Assembly (NCBI RefSeq): GCF_900102725.1
Contig: NZ_FNJW01000008.1
Location: forward strand, 1,054,001 to 1,118,000
Direction of reading: 5' to 3'
DNA: 64,000 bases
Source of the DNA: Carnobacterium viridans
GTDB taxonomy: Bacteria; Bacillota; Bacilli; Lactobacillales; Carnobacteriaceae
Shown: one piece after another, positions 20,035 through 27,787 of the stretch
Numbering within the stretch: the stretch's first letter is position 1
How the letters are laid out: every line of letters starts with the position of its first letter
Notes under the pieces: generated by a model
Told to the model about the DNA's origin: nothing
What the model saw: only the letters and a program-made list of their open reading frames with translations
The model's database searches: none
Position numbers and translations under genes: made by a program

Positions 20035-21315
20035 TTAATCAGCCATAGAAACAGTGTTTAGATTTACTTTATCAACTAATTTAAGGAACGGGAACCAAAT
20101 TACTCCGATAAGAGCCATATCAATAACTTGAAGTACTCCACCCATTACTGAACTTGTAGCCATGATTCCATTAATAACAACTGGGATTGTCCATGGTACT
20201 GTAACCCCTGTTGGGATTGGGAATATTCCCGTAGACATCATAGCATAGTTGAATGCTGTTGTTACCAATGGAGCAAGAATCCAAGGAATAAAGATAGAAG
20301 CATTTAATACTAACGGCATTCCGAAAATCAATGGTTCATTAACGTTAAAGATTGCAGGTCCTAAAGCTAAGCGACCGATTTCTTTATTTTGTTTGCTCTT
20401 CATAATGAAGGCTAACAATAATACAACGATTAATGTACTACCAGATCCACCCATACCAACAGTGTAAATTTCCATAAATGGTTTAGTTACAATATGTGGT
20501 AAAGCATCACCAGCTTTGTAAGCATCAAGGTTTTCTAACGCTAATGTGTTCCAGATTGGGTCCATTACTGAGTTAACAATAATTTGACCATGTAATCCAA
20601 AGAACCATAGGAATTGAACAAAGAATACTGCGATCAATGTAGCTGGTAATCCACTACCAAGAGCTGTTAAAGGCTGTTGAATAGCTGTATAAACAACATC
20701 ATGTAAGTTCGTTTCGAAGAATCCAATAACTGCTGCATTAAGCAATAAGAAAGTTGTTAAAGTAATAATAGCAGGTAATAAGGCTGCAAATGAATTTGCA
20801 ACTGCCGGTGGAACACCATCGGGCATTTTAATAACAATACCTTTTTTTACAACACGTGTATATATCTCAGCTGCAATAAAGGCTGCGATCATACCAATGA
20901 ACATTCCTTTTGCACCAAGACGGTCTAGAGCTAACACACCAGGTACTGCTTCTCCTGATTCAGTTAACATTGAGAACGGTGTCAAAATCAAGTAAGAAGC
21001 TAATGATACCGCTCCACCGAAGATACCTTCGACATCATATGATTTACTTAAATAATAACCGATACCAAACGTAACAAAAATGGTCATAATTGACATTGTA
21101 GCATTTTGCCCATTACCGAACAAGTTTCCCAAAGTACCTTTAGTAGCATCACTGAAAAATGGCAAGTTATTTAATACAACTACAATCGAACCAAACATGG
21201 TAATTGGAAAAGCAAGCATAAATGCGTCACGTAAAACTTTAAGGTAACGATTTTCGCCTAATTTTCCGGCAATAGGAAGTAATTTTTCACCAAGCATATC
21301 AATAAATCCATTCAC
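20035..21315 (-). CDS. celB: PTS cellobiose-family EIIC
   Basis: The 426-residue membrane permease has about ten hydrophobic segments and matches the Lac/Cel EIIC family (PF02378 type). Motifs include the WFFGLHGQIIVNSVMDP loop and the NVNEPLIFGMP signature. It translocates beta-glucosides, with phosphate supplied by the separately encoded EIIB/EIIA at 15.6-16.3 kb. The GTG start follows AGAGGAATACCA. Its promoter has a perfect CcpA site and overlaps a candidate GntR operator, unlike the sigma-54 control of IIB-IIA. Confidence 0.9.
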   Translation of the reverse strand: MNGFIDMLGEKLLPIAGKLGENRYLKVLRDAFMLAFPITMFGSIVVVLNNLPFFSDATKGTLGNLFGNGQNATMSIMTIFVTFGIGYYLSKSYDVEGIFGGAVSLASYLILTPFSMLTESGEAVPGVLALDRLGAKGMFIGMIAAFIAAEIYTRVVKKGIVIKMPDGVPPAVANSFAALLPAIITLTTFLLLNAAVIGFFETNLHDVVYTAIQQPLTALGSGLPATLIAVFFVQFLWFFGLHGQIIVNSVMDPIWNTLALENLDAYKAGDALPHIVTKPFMEIYTVGMGGSGSTLIVVLLLAFIMKSKQNKEIGRLALGPAIFNVNEPLIFGMPLVLNASIFIPWILAPLVTTAFNYAMMSTGIFPIPTGVTVPWTIPVVINGIMATSSVMGGVLQVIDMALIGVIWFPFLKLVDKVNLNTVSMAD

Positions 21316-21416
21316 TGGTATTCCTCTTTTCTGTTCTTATTTTCTAAATGAAATAAATACGTAACACTTTGTAAAACAAACTAAAAATAGGCCTCTTTTT
21401 AGTTTCATCAATTAAT

Positions 21417-21430
21417 TGAAATCGATTACA
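21417..21430. promoter_or_regulatory. CcpA (cre) site upstream of celB
   Basis: TGAAATCGATTACA fits every fixed position of the cre consensus TGWNANCGNTNWCA. It lies just downstream of the predicted -10, where CcpA would repress. Confidence 0.75.
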
Positions 21431-21435
21431 TATGA

Positions 21436-21472
21436 ATAATATCATTTTTATTTTTATATGTCTAGTCTTTTA
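21436..21472 (-). promoter_or_regulatory. celB promoter overlapped by GntR-operator candidate
   Basis: Minus strand: -35 TAGACA (21459-21464), 17-bp spacer, -10 TATTAT (21436-21441). The motif TGTCTAGTCTTTTA (plus strand, 21459-21472) overlaps the -35 and is identical to the 14-mer at 22977. Confidence 0.6.
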
Positions 21473-21493
21473 TTTAAAAAAACTGAACTTATT

Positions 21494-21534
21494 TAAAAAA
21501 AGTGCAATTCCCTTTTGGAAACTGCACTTTTTTA
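21494..21534 (-). terminator. intrinsic terminator after GH1 gene 2
   Basis: AAAAAGTGCAGTTTCC and GGAATTGCACTTTTT form a strong stem with flanking T-runs. Confidence 0.85.
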
Positions 21535-21542
21535 TCTGTTAG

Positions 21543-22934
21543 TTAATCAAAACCATTAGCATCAGATATTTCTTTAAACCAACGCCCACTCTTCTTCACT
21601 GTTCTTTTTCCTTCATTTTCAATATCAACAGCTATGAATCCATAACGGTTTTTATAAGCATTTGTCCATGACCAGTTATCCATACATGTCCACATATGGT
21701 AACCTTGTACATTGCTGCCTTCTTGGATTGCTTGATGCATATATATTAGATGATCTTTTACAAATTCGATACGGTAATCATCTTTTATACTTCCATCAGG
21801 ATTAATATAAGCTTCTTCACCTTCTACACCCATTCCATTTTCAGAAATGTAGCAACGAATATTACCATAGTTTTCTCTCAAGTTCGTTAAAATATCGTAA
21901 ACCCCTTTTTCGTAAATCTCCCATCCACGGTATGGATTCATTTTACGATCAGGTTTGATGTAATTGTCAAAATAATCATCCGGCATAGGACCATCAGCAA
22001 GTTTTTCTGATGATTCTTTCGCTTTGATTCGACGAGGTTGGTAATAGTTAACACCTAACAAATCGACCGTATTATTTTTGATTGTTTCTAAATCGCCTTC
22101 TTCGATAACTGGTAAATGATCGATTTCTTTCAACAATTCAACTAAATCTGTTGGGAATTCCCCTTTAACTGAAGGATCTAAGAATGAACGATTAAAGAAT
22201 GCATCAGCAAGTTTTGCTGCTTTTACATCTTCAGGATTGGTTTCATCTCTTGGATAACTTGGTGTTAAGTTTAAAATGATCCCAATTTCTCCGTCTAAGT
22301 TCATTTCATGATAAACTTTAATCGCTTTAGCACTTGAAAGCACTTCATGATAAGCCACTTGAACAGCTTTTTTCATATTCACTTCATTGGGATAATGGAA
22401 TTGGTATAAGTATCCACCTTCAACTGGTACGATAGGTTCATTATGTGTAAACCATTTTTTAACTCGATCACCAAATAATTCGAAACATTTTTCAGCAAAT
22501 TCTACATAAGCATCTACTGTTTTTCTATTTAACCAACCGCCTTTTTCTTGCAACTTCATAGGCATATCAAAGTGGTATAAGTTAATAAAGGGTTCAATAT
22601 CATTTGCAAGTAATTCATTGATTACATCATTATAAAATTCAACAGCTTTTTGATTGACTTCTCCTGTGCCATTCGGAATTAAACGGCTCCATTGAATAGA
22701 AGTTCTAAATGTTGTATGCCCTGTTTCTTTCATTAATTGAATATCTTCTTTATATTTTTCATAAAAGTAAGAAGTTTTCTCTGGTCCTACTTGGTTAAAG
22801 AATTTTTCTGGTTCTTCACGGTACCAATGATCCCAAATATTATCCCCTTTGTTATCGCCTTCAAAAACGCCTTCTGTTTGCGGTCCACTAGCTGCAGATC
22901 CCCACCAGAATCCTTCTGGAAATTCGTACTTCAT
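21543..22934 (-). CDS. bglA: 6-phospho-beta-glucosidase, GH1 (copy 2)
   Basis: A full-length (463-residue) GH1 enzyme with the acid/base Glu in FTHNEP (about residues 158-163) and the nucleophile in ISENGMG (about 359-365). The THNEP form replaces the usual TFNEP. It is the nearest hydrolase to celB and shares the predicted GntR motif, so it probably cleaves the phospho-disaccharide imported by this PTS. The ATG at 22934 is used because GGAG lies 11 nt upstream; a longer version adds 10 residues with no ribosome binding site. It is a diverged paralogue of the protein at 13764. Confidence 0.88.
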   Translation of the reverse strand: MKYEFPEGFWWGSAASGPQTEGVFEGDNKGDNIWDHWYREEPEKFFNQVGPEKTSYFYEKYKEDIQLMKETGHTTFRTSIQWSRLIPNGTGEVNQKAVEFYNDVINELLANDIEPFINLYHFDMPMKLQEKGGWLNRKTVDAYVEFAEKCFELFGDRVKKWFTHNEPIVPVEGGYLYQFHYPNEVNMKKAVQVAYHEVLSSAKAIKVYHEMNLDGEIGIILNLTPSYPRDETNPEDVKAAKLADAFFNRSFLDPSVKGEFPTDLVELLKEIDHLPVIEEGDLETIKNNTVDLLGVNYYQPRRIKAKESSEKLADGPMPDDYFDNYIKPDRKMNPYRGWEIYEKGVYDILTNLRENYGNIRCYISENGMGVEGEEAYINPDGSIKDDYRIEFVKDHLIYMHQAIQEGSNVQGYHMWTCMDNWSWTNAYKNRYGFIAVDIENEGKRTVKKSGRWFKEISDANGFD

Positions 22935-22976
22935 TATGTCAAACACTCCTTTTTTTATCTTCACAACCAGACTAAT

Positions 22977-23028
22977 TGTCTAGTCTTTTACATAAAACAA
23001 GTATACATTTATAAAAGGAATATTACAA
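22977..23028 (-). promoter_or_regulatory. bglA promoter and GntR-operator candidate
   Basis: Minus strand: -35 TTGTAA (23023-23028), 17-bp spacer, -10 TATACT (23000-23005). Just downstream lies TGTCTAGTCTTTTA (plus strand, 22977-22990), identical over 14 bp to the celB site. A repressor bound there would block elongation. An imperfect cre (TGTTAGCGCTATAT, 12 of 14) is at 23031-23044. Confidence 0.6.
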
Positions 23029-23053
23029 GATGTTAGCGCTATATTTTAAAAAT

Positions 23054-23092
23054 AAAAAGCGAAAATACCCATCAAGGTTAATTTCGCTTTTT
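23054..23092 (-). terminator. terminator after the PHP gene
   Basis: AAAAAGCGAAA and TTTCGCTTTTT flank a 17-nt loop; T-run present. Confidence 0.75.
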
Positions 23093-23099
23093 ATACCTA

Positions 23100-23894
23100 T
23101 TAGAAATAAATTTTACTCGGAATTCTTTTTTCAAATACAGTTATCCCATCAAATCCAACTTCTTTTGCCATCTCAATAGCTATTTCTTGATTTGACCCTA
23201 CTGTTTCTGAAAAATGCGAATCCGATCCTATCGTTAAAATCTTTCCTTCTAATGAATGATATAACCGTAAAACTTCCATTGAAGGTAACGTTTCATGTAA
23301 AGCTTTTTTTGCTAATCCAGATGTGTTGATTTCAATTCCAATACCACGTTCAATCGCTTTGCGTAATATTTGTTCGATAATAGGTTTGTAAGTAATGAAA
23401 TCATAATTGCCCTCCGACTCTACTGCATAACGCTTAATTAAGTCTAAATGTGCAATCACATCAATATCAGCTTCAGCAACCATTGCATAAACTTCTTCGA
23501 AATACTGTTGATAGATTTCTTCCTTCGTTTTATTTACCATGAATGTGCGTAATTTTTCTTCTTTGATATTATGAACTGAACCCATAATAAAATCGAGTTC
23601 CAAGTAAGTTAGCGCTTCTTTGTATTCTTCTTTCATCAAATGCGGTTCGCATAATTCAATCCCAGCTTTTATCACTAATTCGTCCCCGAATAATTCACGA
23701 CATTCTTCTAACTGAGAAAAATAGCGGTTAAACTTCATATGACCATACGTTGGGGCTTTAGGGTTTACGGAAAAATGCTCAGTAAAACAAATTTCATCCA
23801 ATCCAATTCTTATGGCTTGTTTACAAACTTCATTCATTTGTGCTTGAGAATCAAATGAATTGTCTGTGTGATGATGGTAATCTGCAAGATACAT
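23100..23894 (-). CDS. PHP-domain phosphatase, histidinol-phosphatase-like
   Basis: The 264-residue protein is a complete PHP domain with metal-ligand motifs DYHHHTDNS (residues 5-13), EHFS (about 39-42), GIELCEPH (about 78-85), MGSVHN, HLDLIKRY and GSDSHF near the C-terminus. This is the HisJ/HisK pattern. There is no histidine operon nearby, so histidinol phosphate is only one possible substrate; other small phosphomonoesters are possible. It lies just downstream of the cis-prenyltransferase gene, but a terminator separates them. Confidence 0.75.
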   Translation of the reverse strand: MYLADYHHHTDNSFDSQAQMNEVCKQAIRIGLDEICFTEHFSVNPKAPTYGHMKFNRYFSQLEECRELFGDELVIKAGIELCEPHLMKEEYKEALTYLELDFIMGSVHNIKEEKLRTFMVNKTKEEIYQQYFEEVYAMVAEADIDVIAHLDLIKRYAVESEGNYDFITYKPIIEQILRKAIERGIGIEINTSGLAKKALHETLPSMEVLRLYHSLEGKILTIGSDSHFSETVGSNQEIAIEMAKEVGFDGITVFEKRIPSKIYF

Positions 23895-23928
23895 GGATTG
23901 TGACTCCTTAATTTAATTTATTCTCAAA

Positions 23929-23965
23929 AAATAAGATAACCCAATTAATAAGGGCTATCTTATTT
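23929..23965 (-). terminator. terminator after the cis-prenyltransferase gene
   Basis: AAATAAGATAACCC and GGCTATCTTATTTT form a stem with a 10-nt loop. Confidence 0.75.
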
Positions 23966-23983
23966 TAATTTACTTTCATCTTT

Positions 23984-24643
23984 TTATCCACCTAATGTAA
24001 TATCTTGATCTTGGTACCATTGCAGTGCTGCATGAACTTGATTGAGATTGTAATCCGGCCACATTTCTTCAGCTACATAAAAATCTGAGTAGATCGATTG
24101 GATTGGTAAGAATCCACTTAATCTTCTTCTGCCGCCCCAACGTATGATAAGATCCATTCTTGAGATATCTGAAGATGCAATATTTTTTGTAAAATCTTGC
24201 TTAGAATCAAAATCGCTTTTTTTTATGCCATAGTTTAAATCCCAATTCCAGCCATAATTCACTAAAAAGTTGATTTTCATTAATCCTTTTCCGAATTTAG
24301 TCCGTTTAGTATAGGGGAGTAATTCTTTTGGAAACAGTGGGGAATTAGTATTTCCAACAACCAGCAGATCAGCATCTCTGTCTTTCAATTTATTGACTGC
24401 ATCTACGCAAGCCTTTTGGAAAGCTTTCGTTTGTTCAGCTGGACGTTTGGTATTGTCTACAGTAAAACCATAAAAGGTCATTTCTTCGATACCTAATTCT
24501 AAACAAAGATGATACAATTCTAATCCAGGTTCTATACCAAATTTGTAACCTTCTTGCTTTTTAAAACCATTTTCTTGAGCCCATCGTCTATTACCATCTG
24601 GAATAATACCAATATGTTTAGGCAGACGTTTGTATGTTGCCAT
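23984..24643 (-). CDS. short cis-prenyltransferase (UppS-family) paralogue
   Basis: This 219-residue protein starts with HIGIIPDGNRRWA (about residues 11-23), a clear version of the catalytic HxxxxMDGNxRWA motif with the aspartate kept. Later motifs correspond to the family: FYGFTVDNTKRP, and DLIIRWGGRRRLSGFLP (about 166-182) in place of DLLIRTSGEQRxSNFLL. The usual TSGE is replaced by WGGR, and the protein is about 30 residues shorter than housekeeping UppS. It probably makes or binds a different polyprenyl diphosphate. It is not next to cdsA or dxr, so it is unlikely to be the main UppS. Confidence 0.75.
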   Translation of the reverse strand: MATYKRLPKHIGIIPDGNRRWAQENGFKKQEGYKFGIEPGLELYHLCLELGIEEMTFYGFTVDNTKRPAEQTKAFQKACVDAVNKLKDRDADLLVVGNTNSPLFPKELLPYTKRTKFGKGLMKINFLVNYGWNWDLNYGIKKSDFDSKQDFTKNIASSDISRMDLIIRWGGRRRLSGFLPIQSIYSDFYVAEEMWPDYNLNQVHAALQWYQDQDITLGG

Positions 24644-24722
24644 TTGATTTCCCCCTTTAACTCATCCTCTTATTATTGTAACTGAATTCGTGCTAAATGA
24701 ATAATAAATTACTTTATTCTAT

Positions 24723-24762
24723 AAAAAAACCTCTCAAAAAAATTTCTTTTGAGAGGTTTTTT
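24723..24762 (-). terminator. terminator after scrB
   Basis: AAAAAACCTCTCAAAA and TTTTGAGAGGTTTTTT are nearly perfect arms around a short A/T loop, just after the stop. Confidence 0.85.
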
Positions 24763-24764
24763 AT

Positions 24765-26171
24765 TTAACTCTTATCTTTCACTATAAATGAACGAAGAGT
24801 ATATCCAGTGATGGTCTTTTCTACTTTTTTATTTAAATACTTAAAGTTAAATGAATGGCTCGTTTCGTTTGTAAAATATCTTAACGTAAACACTTCTTCT
24901 CCTTTATTCAAAAACATCTCTACCATTGAACTTTCAATCAACAACCGTAATTCTATCAAATCATTTGTTAAAAAGGTTGTTCTTTCTTCTTTATTATTTG
25001 TCAGCCAATTTGTTCGAATAACGGTTATTTTTTTGTTTACTGCTCGATAGTGGATCTCAATTTCATTTCTTAAATGGATAACAAAATCCGTTGCTGCAGA
25101 ACTCCACTCAATAAGAATATCTTGTTGGAGTGAAGTTAACATAATGCTTTCATCTTGGATACTTTTGCTTACTACAGGATTTGGTTCTCTTAAATGAGTT
25201 GTTTCAGCAATAGGGTATTGGATAAGTTTTCCGTTTTCATATTTTACCTCTCGCGGAATCGACAAGGCATGCAACCAGCCGTTCTTTCTAGTAGGCACAG
25301 CTGCTTCTACTTCTGGTTCCATCACACCTACCCATCCATATAGAATCGTACGTCCAGCGTGATCATTAAAGGTTTGTGGCGCATAAAATTCAAAACCATG
25401 ATCCAGTTCTTTAAAGGGTTGATCATCCTTTACAAATTTACCATCATGCAATTTCCCTGTAAAATAACCAGATTGGTAAATATTATTGTATTTTTCTCCT
25501 GCCGCTTTTAAACCTTGCGGAGAAAATGAAAATACATCTTTATCAGTAAATTTTAAGATATCAGGGCACTCCCACATGTACCCTAATGAGAGTGGTTCAT
25601 CCAACAACGATCCAGTTAGAGTCCAGTCGATTAAATTAGTAGATTGGTACATTAATGCATCACCCGTTAAGGTTTCTTCTTTTTGTGCTCCTAAGATCAT
25701 CCACCAGTTGCCATCTATTCCTTGCCAAACTTTTGGATCTCTAACATGAGCAGTATAACCTTTTATTGGGTGCTCTAAAACTGGTCCCTTCTTCTCAAAA
25801 TGGATACCATCTTCTGAAATAGCTAAGCATTGATAGCTTTTGCGTTCTCCATCTTCTCCTCGAACGTTTCCAGTGTAGAATAGATACAATTTTTCTTCAA
25901 AAACAACGGCACTACCAGAGTAGCATCCGTCTTTATCATACCAATCAATAGGTTTCAGCGCTGGCTGATAAGTCTCCCAACGGATAAAATCTTTCGTTGT
26001 CATATGTCCCCAACTTTTTGACTGGTGTGTTGTATCCGTTTGATTCCATTGATAGAAGACATGATAAACACCTTTGTAATGAACGAGTCCGTTTGGATCA
26101 TTTAGCAATCCATGAGGTGGCCGAATATGATAGGCCAACTCATATTGCTCCATTTTATTGTTTTGTTCCAT
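24765..26171 (-). CDS. scrB: sucrose-6-phosphate hydrolase, GH32
   Basis: A 468-residue GH32 enzyme. Motifs: LLNDPNG (catalytic nucleophile Asp, about residues 22-28), HVRDPK (transition-state Asp, about 142-147) and WECPD (acid/base Glu, about 200-204), followed by the C-terminal beta-sandwich. It splits sucrose 6-phosphate made by ScrA into glucose 6-phosphate and fructose; fructose then goes to ScrK. The ATG at 26171 follows AAAGGA. A TTG 27 bp upstream would overlap scrA. It is the second gene of a scrA-scrB operon (16-bp gap). Confidence 0.92.
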   Translation of the reverse strand: MEQNNKMEQYELAYHIRPPHGLLNDPNGLVHYKGVYHVFYQWNQTDTTHQSKSWGHMTTKDFIRWETYQPALKPIDWYDKDGCYSGSAVVFEEKLYLFYTGNVRGEDGERKSYQCLAISEDGIHFEKKGPVLEHPIKGYTAHVRDPKVWQGIDGNWWMILGAQKEETLTGDALMYQSTNLIDWTLTGSLLDEPLSLGYMWECPDILKFTDKDVFSFSPQGLKAAGEKYNNIYQSGYFTGKLHDGKFVKDDQPFKELDHGFEFYAPQTFNDHAGRTILYGWVGVMEPEVEAAVPTRKNGWLHALSIPREVKYENGKLIQYPIAETTHLREPNPVVSKSIQDESIMLTSLQQDILIEWSSAATDFVIHLRNEIEIHYRAVNKKITVIRTNWLTNNKEERTTFLTNDLIELRLLIESSMVEMFLNKGEEVFTLRYFTNETSHSFNFKYLNKKVEKTITGYTLRSFIVKDKS

Positions 26172-26187
26172 AAATCTATACGTCCTT

Positions 26188-27591
26188 TCAGCCTTCAATT
26201 TCTTCTCTCATTTTATCACTGTAACCAAATAAATAAGTTAATGTAAATGCCACCGCGATCGCGATAACGTTACCCAAAATATACAGAAGAATTTGGTCAT
26301 TCAAGTAAAGCAATGTTCCTGGAATAACGGTTAGAGACATACCGGTTGCTTCCAATCCAACTAAGTCTCCAAAGAAACCACCGACTCCACCACCAACTAG
26401 TCCAAAGACAAAAGGTTTAACGTAACGTAAATTTACCCCGAATACAGCTGGCTCCGTTATCCCTAAGAAAGCAGATAAAGTAGATGGGTATGCTAATGCT
26501 TTTAATTTTTTAGATTTTGTTTTCATCGCTACTGCTAATGTTGCTCCACCTTGTGCTGCAACACTGGCTGTAATAATTCCGTTATACGGATTCACACCCG
26601 TGTTTGCTAATAATTGAATTTCTAAGAAATTGAAGAGGTGATGAATTCCGGTTACAACAATCAATTGATTTATTGCACCTAGGACTAAACCAGCCAAACC
26701 AAATGGCAATCCTAATATCCAAATGGTTGCATTTAGTACAACTTCTTCTAAAGAATGGAAGACCGGTCCGATAACAAATAACGATAAGATACTCATGATC
26801 AATAATGTCGCAAATGGCGTAATCAATAAATCTAATGTTTCAGGTACATATTTCCGAAGCCATCTTTCCAACTTTGCACCTACAAAACCAGCAATAAAGG
26901 CCGGCAATACTGTTCCTTGGTAACCAACGACTGGAATAAACCCAAACATCGTAATAGGATCAGCTGTTCCTCCTGCTACAGCATAAGCATTTGGCAATAC
27001 AGGATTAACAAGCATTAGTCCTAATACAATACCAATAACGGGAGAACCACCGAATACTTTAAATGAAGACCAAGCAACTAGTGCTGGTAAGAACGCAAAT
27101 GCTGTATCCGTTAACACTTCAGTGTATAATAAAAAATTAGGGCTAATATCTGCTGGTACCATTCCAAAAACGGCTAAAACTTGTTCTTGTGTTAACAATC
27201 CTCGTAATCCCATAAACAATCCGGTTGCAACTAAGACAGGAACAATAGGAACAAACACATCACCAAATGTACGAATTATTCGTTGGAATAAATTCCCTTG
27301 TTTTTTTGTTTCTTGTTTCATTTCACCCGTTGATCCTTCATTGACACCTAAACCAACAACTTCTTCATAAACTTTATTAACGGTACCGGTTCCAAAAATG
27401 ATTTGAAATTGTCCTGAATTGTAAAATGCACCTTTTACTTTTTCAATGCCTTCTACTGTATTCTTATCTATTTTATTTTCATCGTTTACCATAATCCTTA
27501 ATCTAGTTGCACAATGAGCTACAGAACGAATGTTTTCTTTTCCACCAACTGCTGCAATAACTTCTTTTGCTATTTCTTTATTATTCGACAT
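26188..27591 (-). CDS. scrA: PTS sucrose-specific EIIBC
   Basis: A 467-residue permease with an N-terminal EIIB domain (residues 1-85; phospho-cysteine in VAHCATRLRI) and then an EIIC domain with about ten membrane segments (about 100-460). It has no EIIA domain, so it needs a shared glucose-type EIIA. It imports sucrose as sucrose 6-phosphate. The ATG follows GAAGGAGG. Two LacI-type palindromes lie in its leader. The repressor ScrR and fructokinase are 7 kb away on the same strand, beyond the gan operon. Confidence 0.9.
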   Translation of the reverse strand: MSNNKEIAKEVIAAVGGKENIRSVAHCATRLRIMVNDENKIDKNTVEGIEKVKGAFYNSGQFQIIFGTGTVNKVYEEVVGLGVNEGSTGEMKQETKKQGNLFQRIIRTFGDVFVPIVPVLVATGLFMGLRGLLTQEQVLAVFGMVPADISPNFLLYTEVLTDTAFAFLPALVAWSSFKVFGGSPVIGIVLGLMLVNPVLPNAYAVAGGTADPITMFGFIPVVGYQGTVLPAFIAGFVGAKLERWLRKYVPETLDLLITPFATLLIMSILSLFVIGPVFHSLEEVVLNATIWILGLPFGLAGLVLGAINQLIVVTGIHHLFNFLEIQLLANTGVNPYNGIITASVAAQGGATLAVAMKTKSKKLKALAYPSTLSAFLGITEPAVFGVNLRYVKPFVFGLVGGGVGGFFGDLVGLEATGMSLTVIPGTLLYLNDQILLYILGNVIAIAVAFTLTYLFGYSDKMREEIEG

Positions 27592-27614
27592 GACTTTTCC
27601 TCCTTCTCTTTTTT

Positions 27615-27648
27615 GGAACCGGTTTCTATTTTTAGTTTAACCGATTTC
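27615..27648. promoter_or_regulatory. paired LacI-type operators before scrA
   Basis: GGAACCGGTTTC (27615-27626) and TTAACCGATTTC (27637-27648) lie 22 bp apart, two helical turns. They resemble ScrR operators of lactic acid bacteria. The first also matches 12 of 14 positions of cre, so CcpA could bind too. Confidence 0.65.
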
Positions 27649-27732
27649 ATTTAATTTGTCTACAAAATTACTTTATACTTTTAAATACTTGATAGTGCTC
27701 TAATTCTATTTTTTTATAGTGATGTATTTATC

Positions 27733-27777
27733 AAAAAAACAACCCTATCTCCGTTTATCTAAGATAGGATTGGTTTT
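27733..27777 (-). terminator. terminator after ganA
   Basis: AACCAATCCTATCT and AGATAGGGTTGTT with a following T-run on the minus strand. Confidence 0.8.
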
Positions 27778-27787
27778 AGTTTATATT

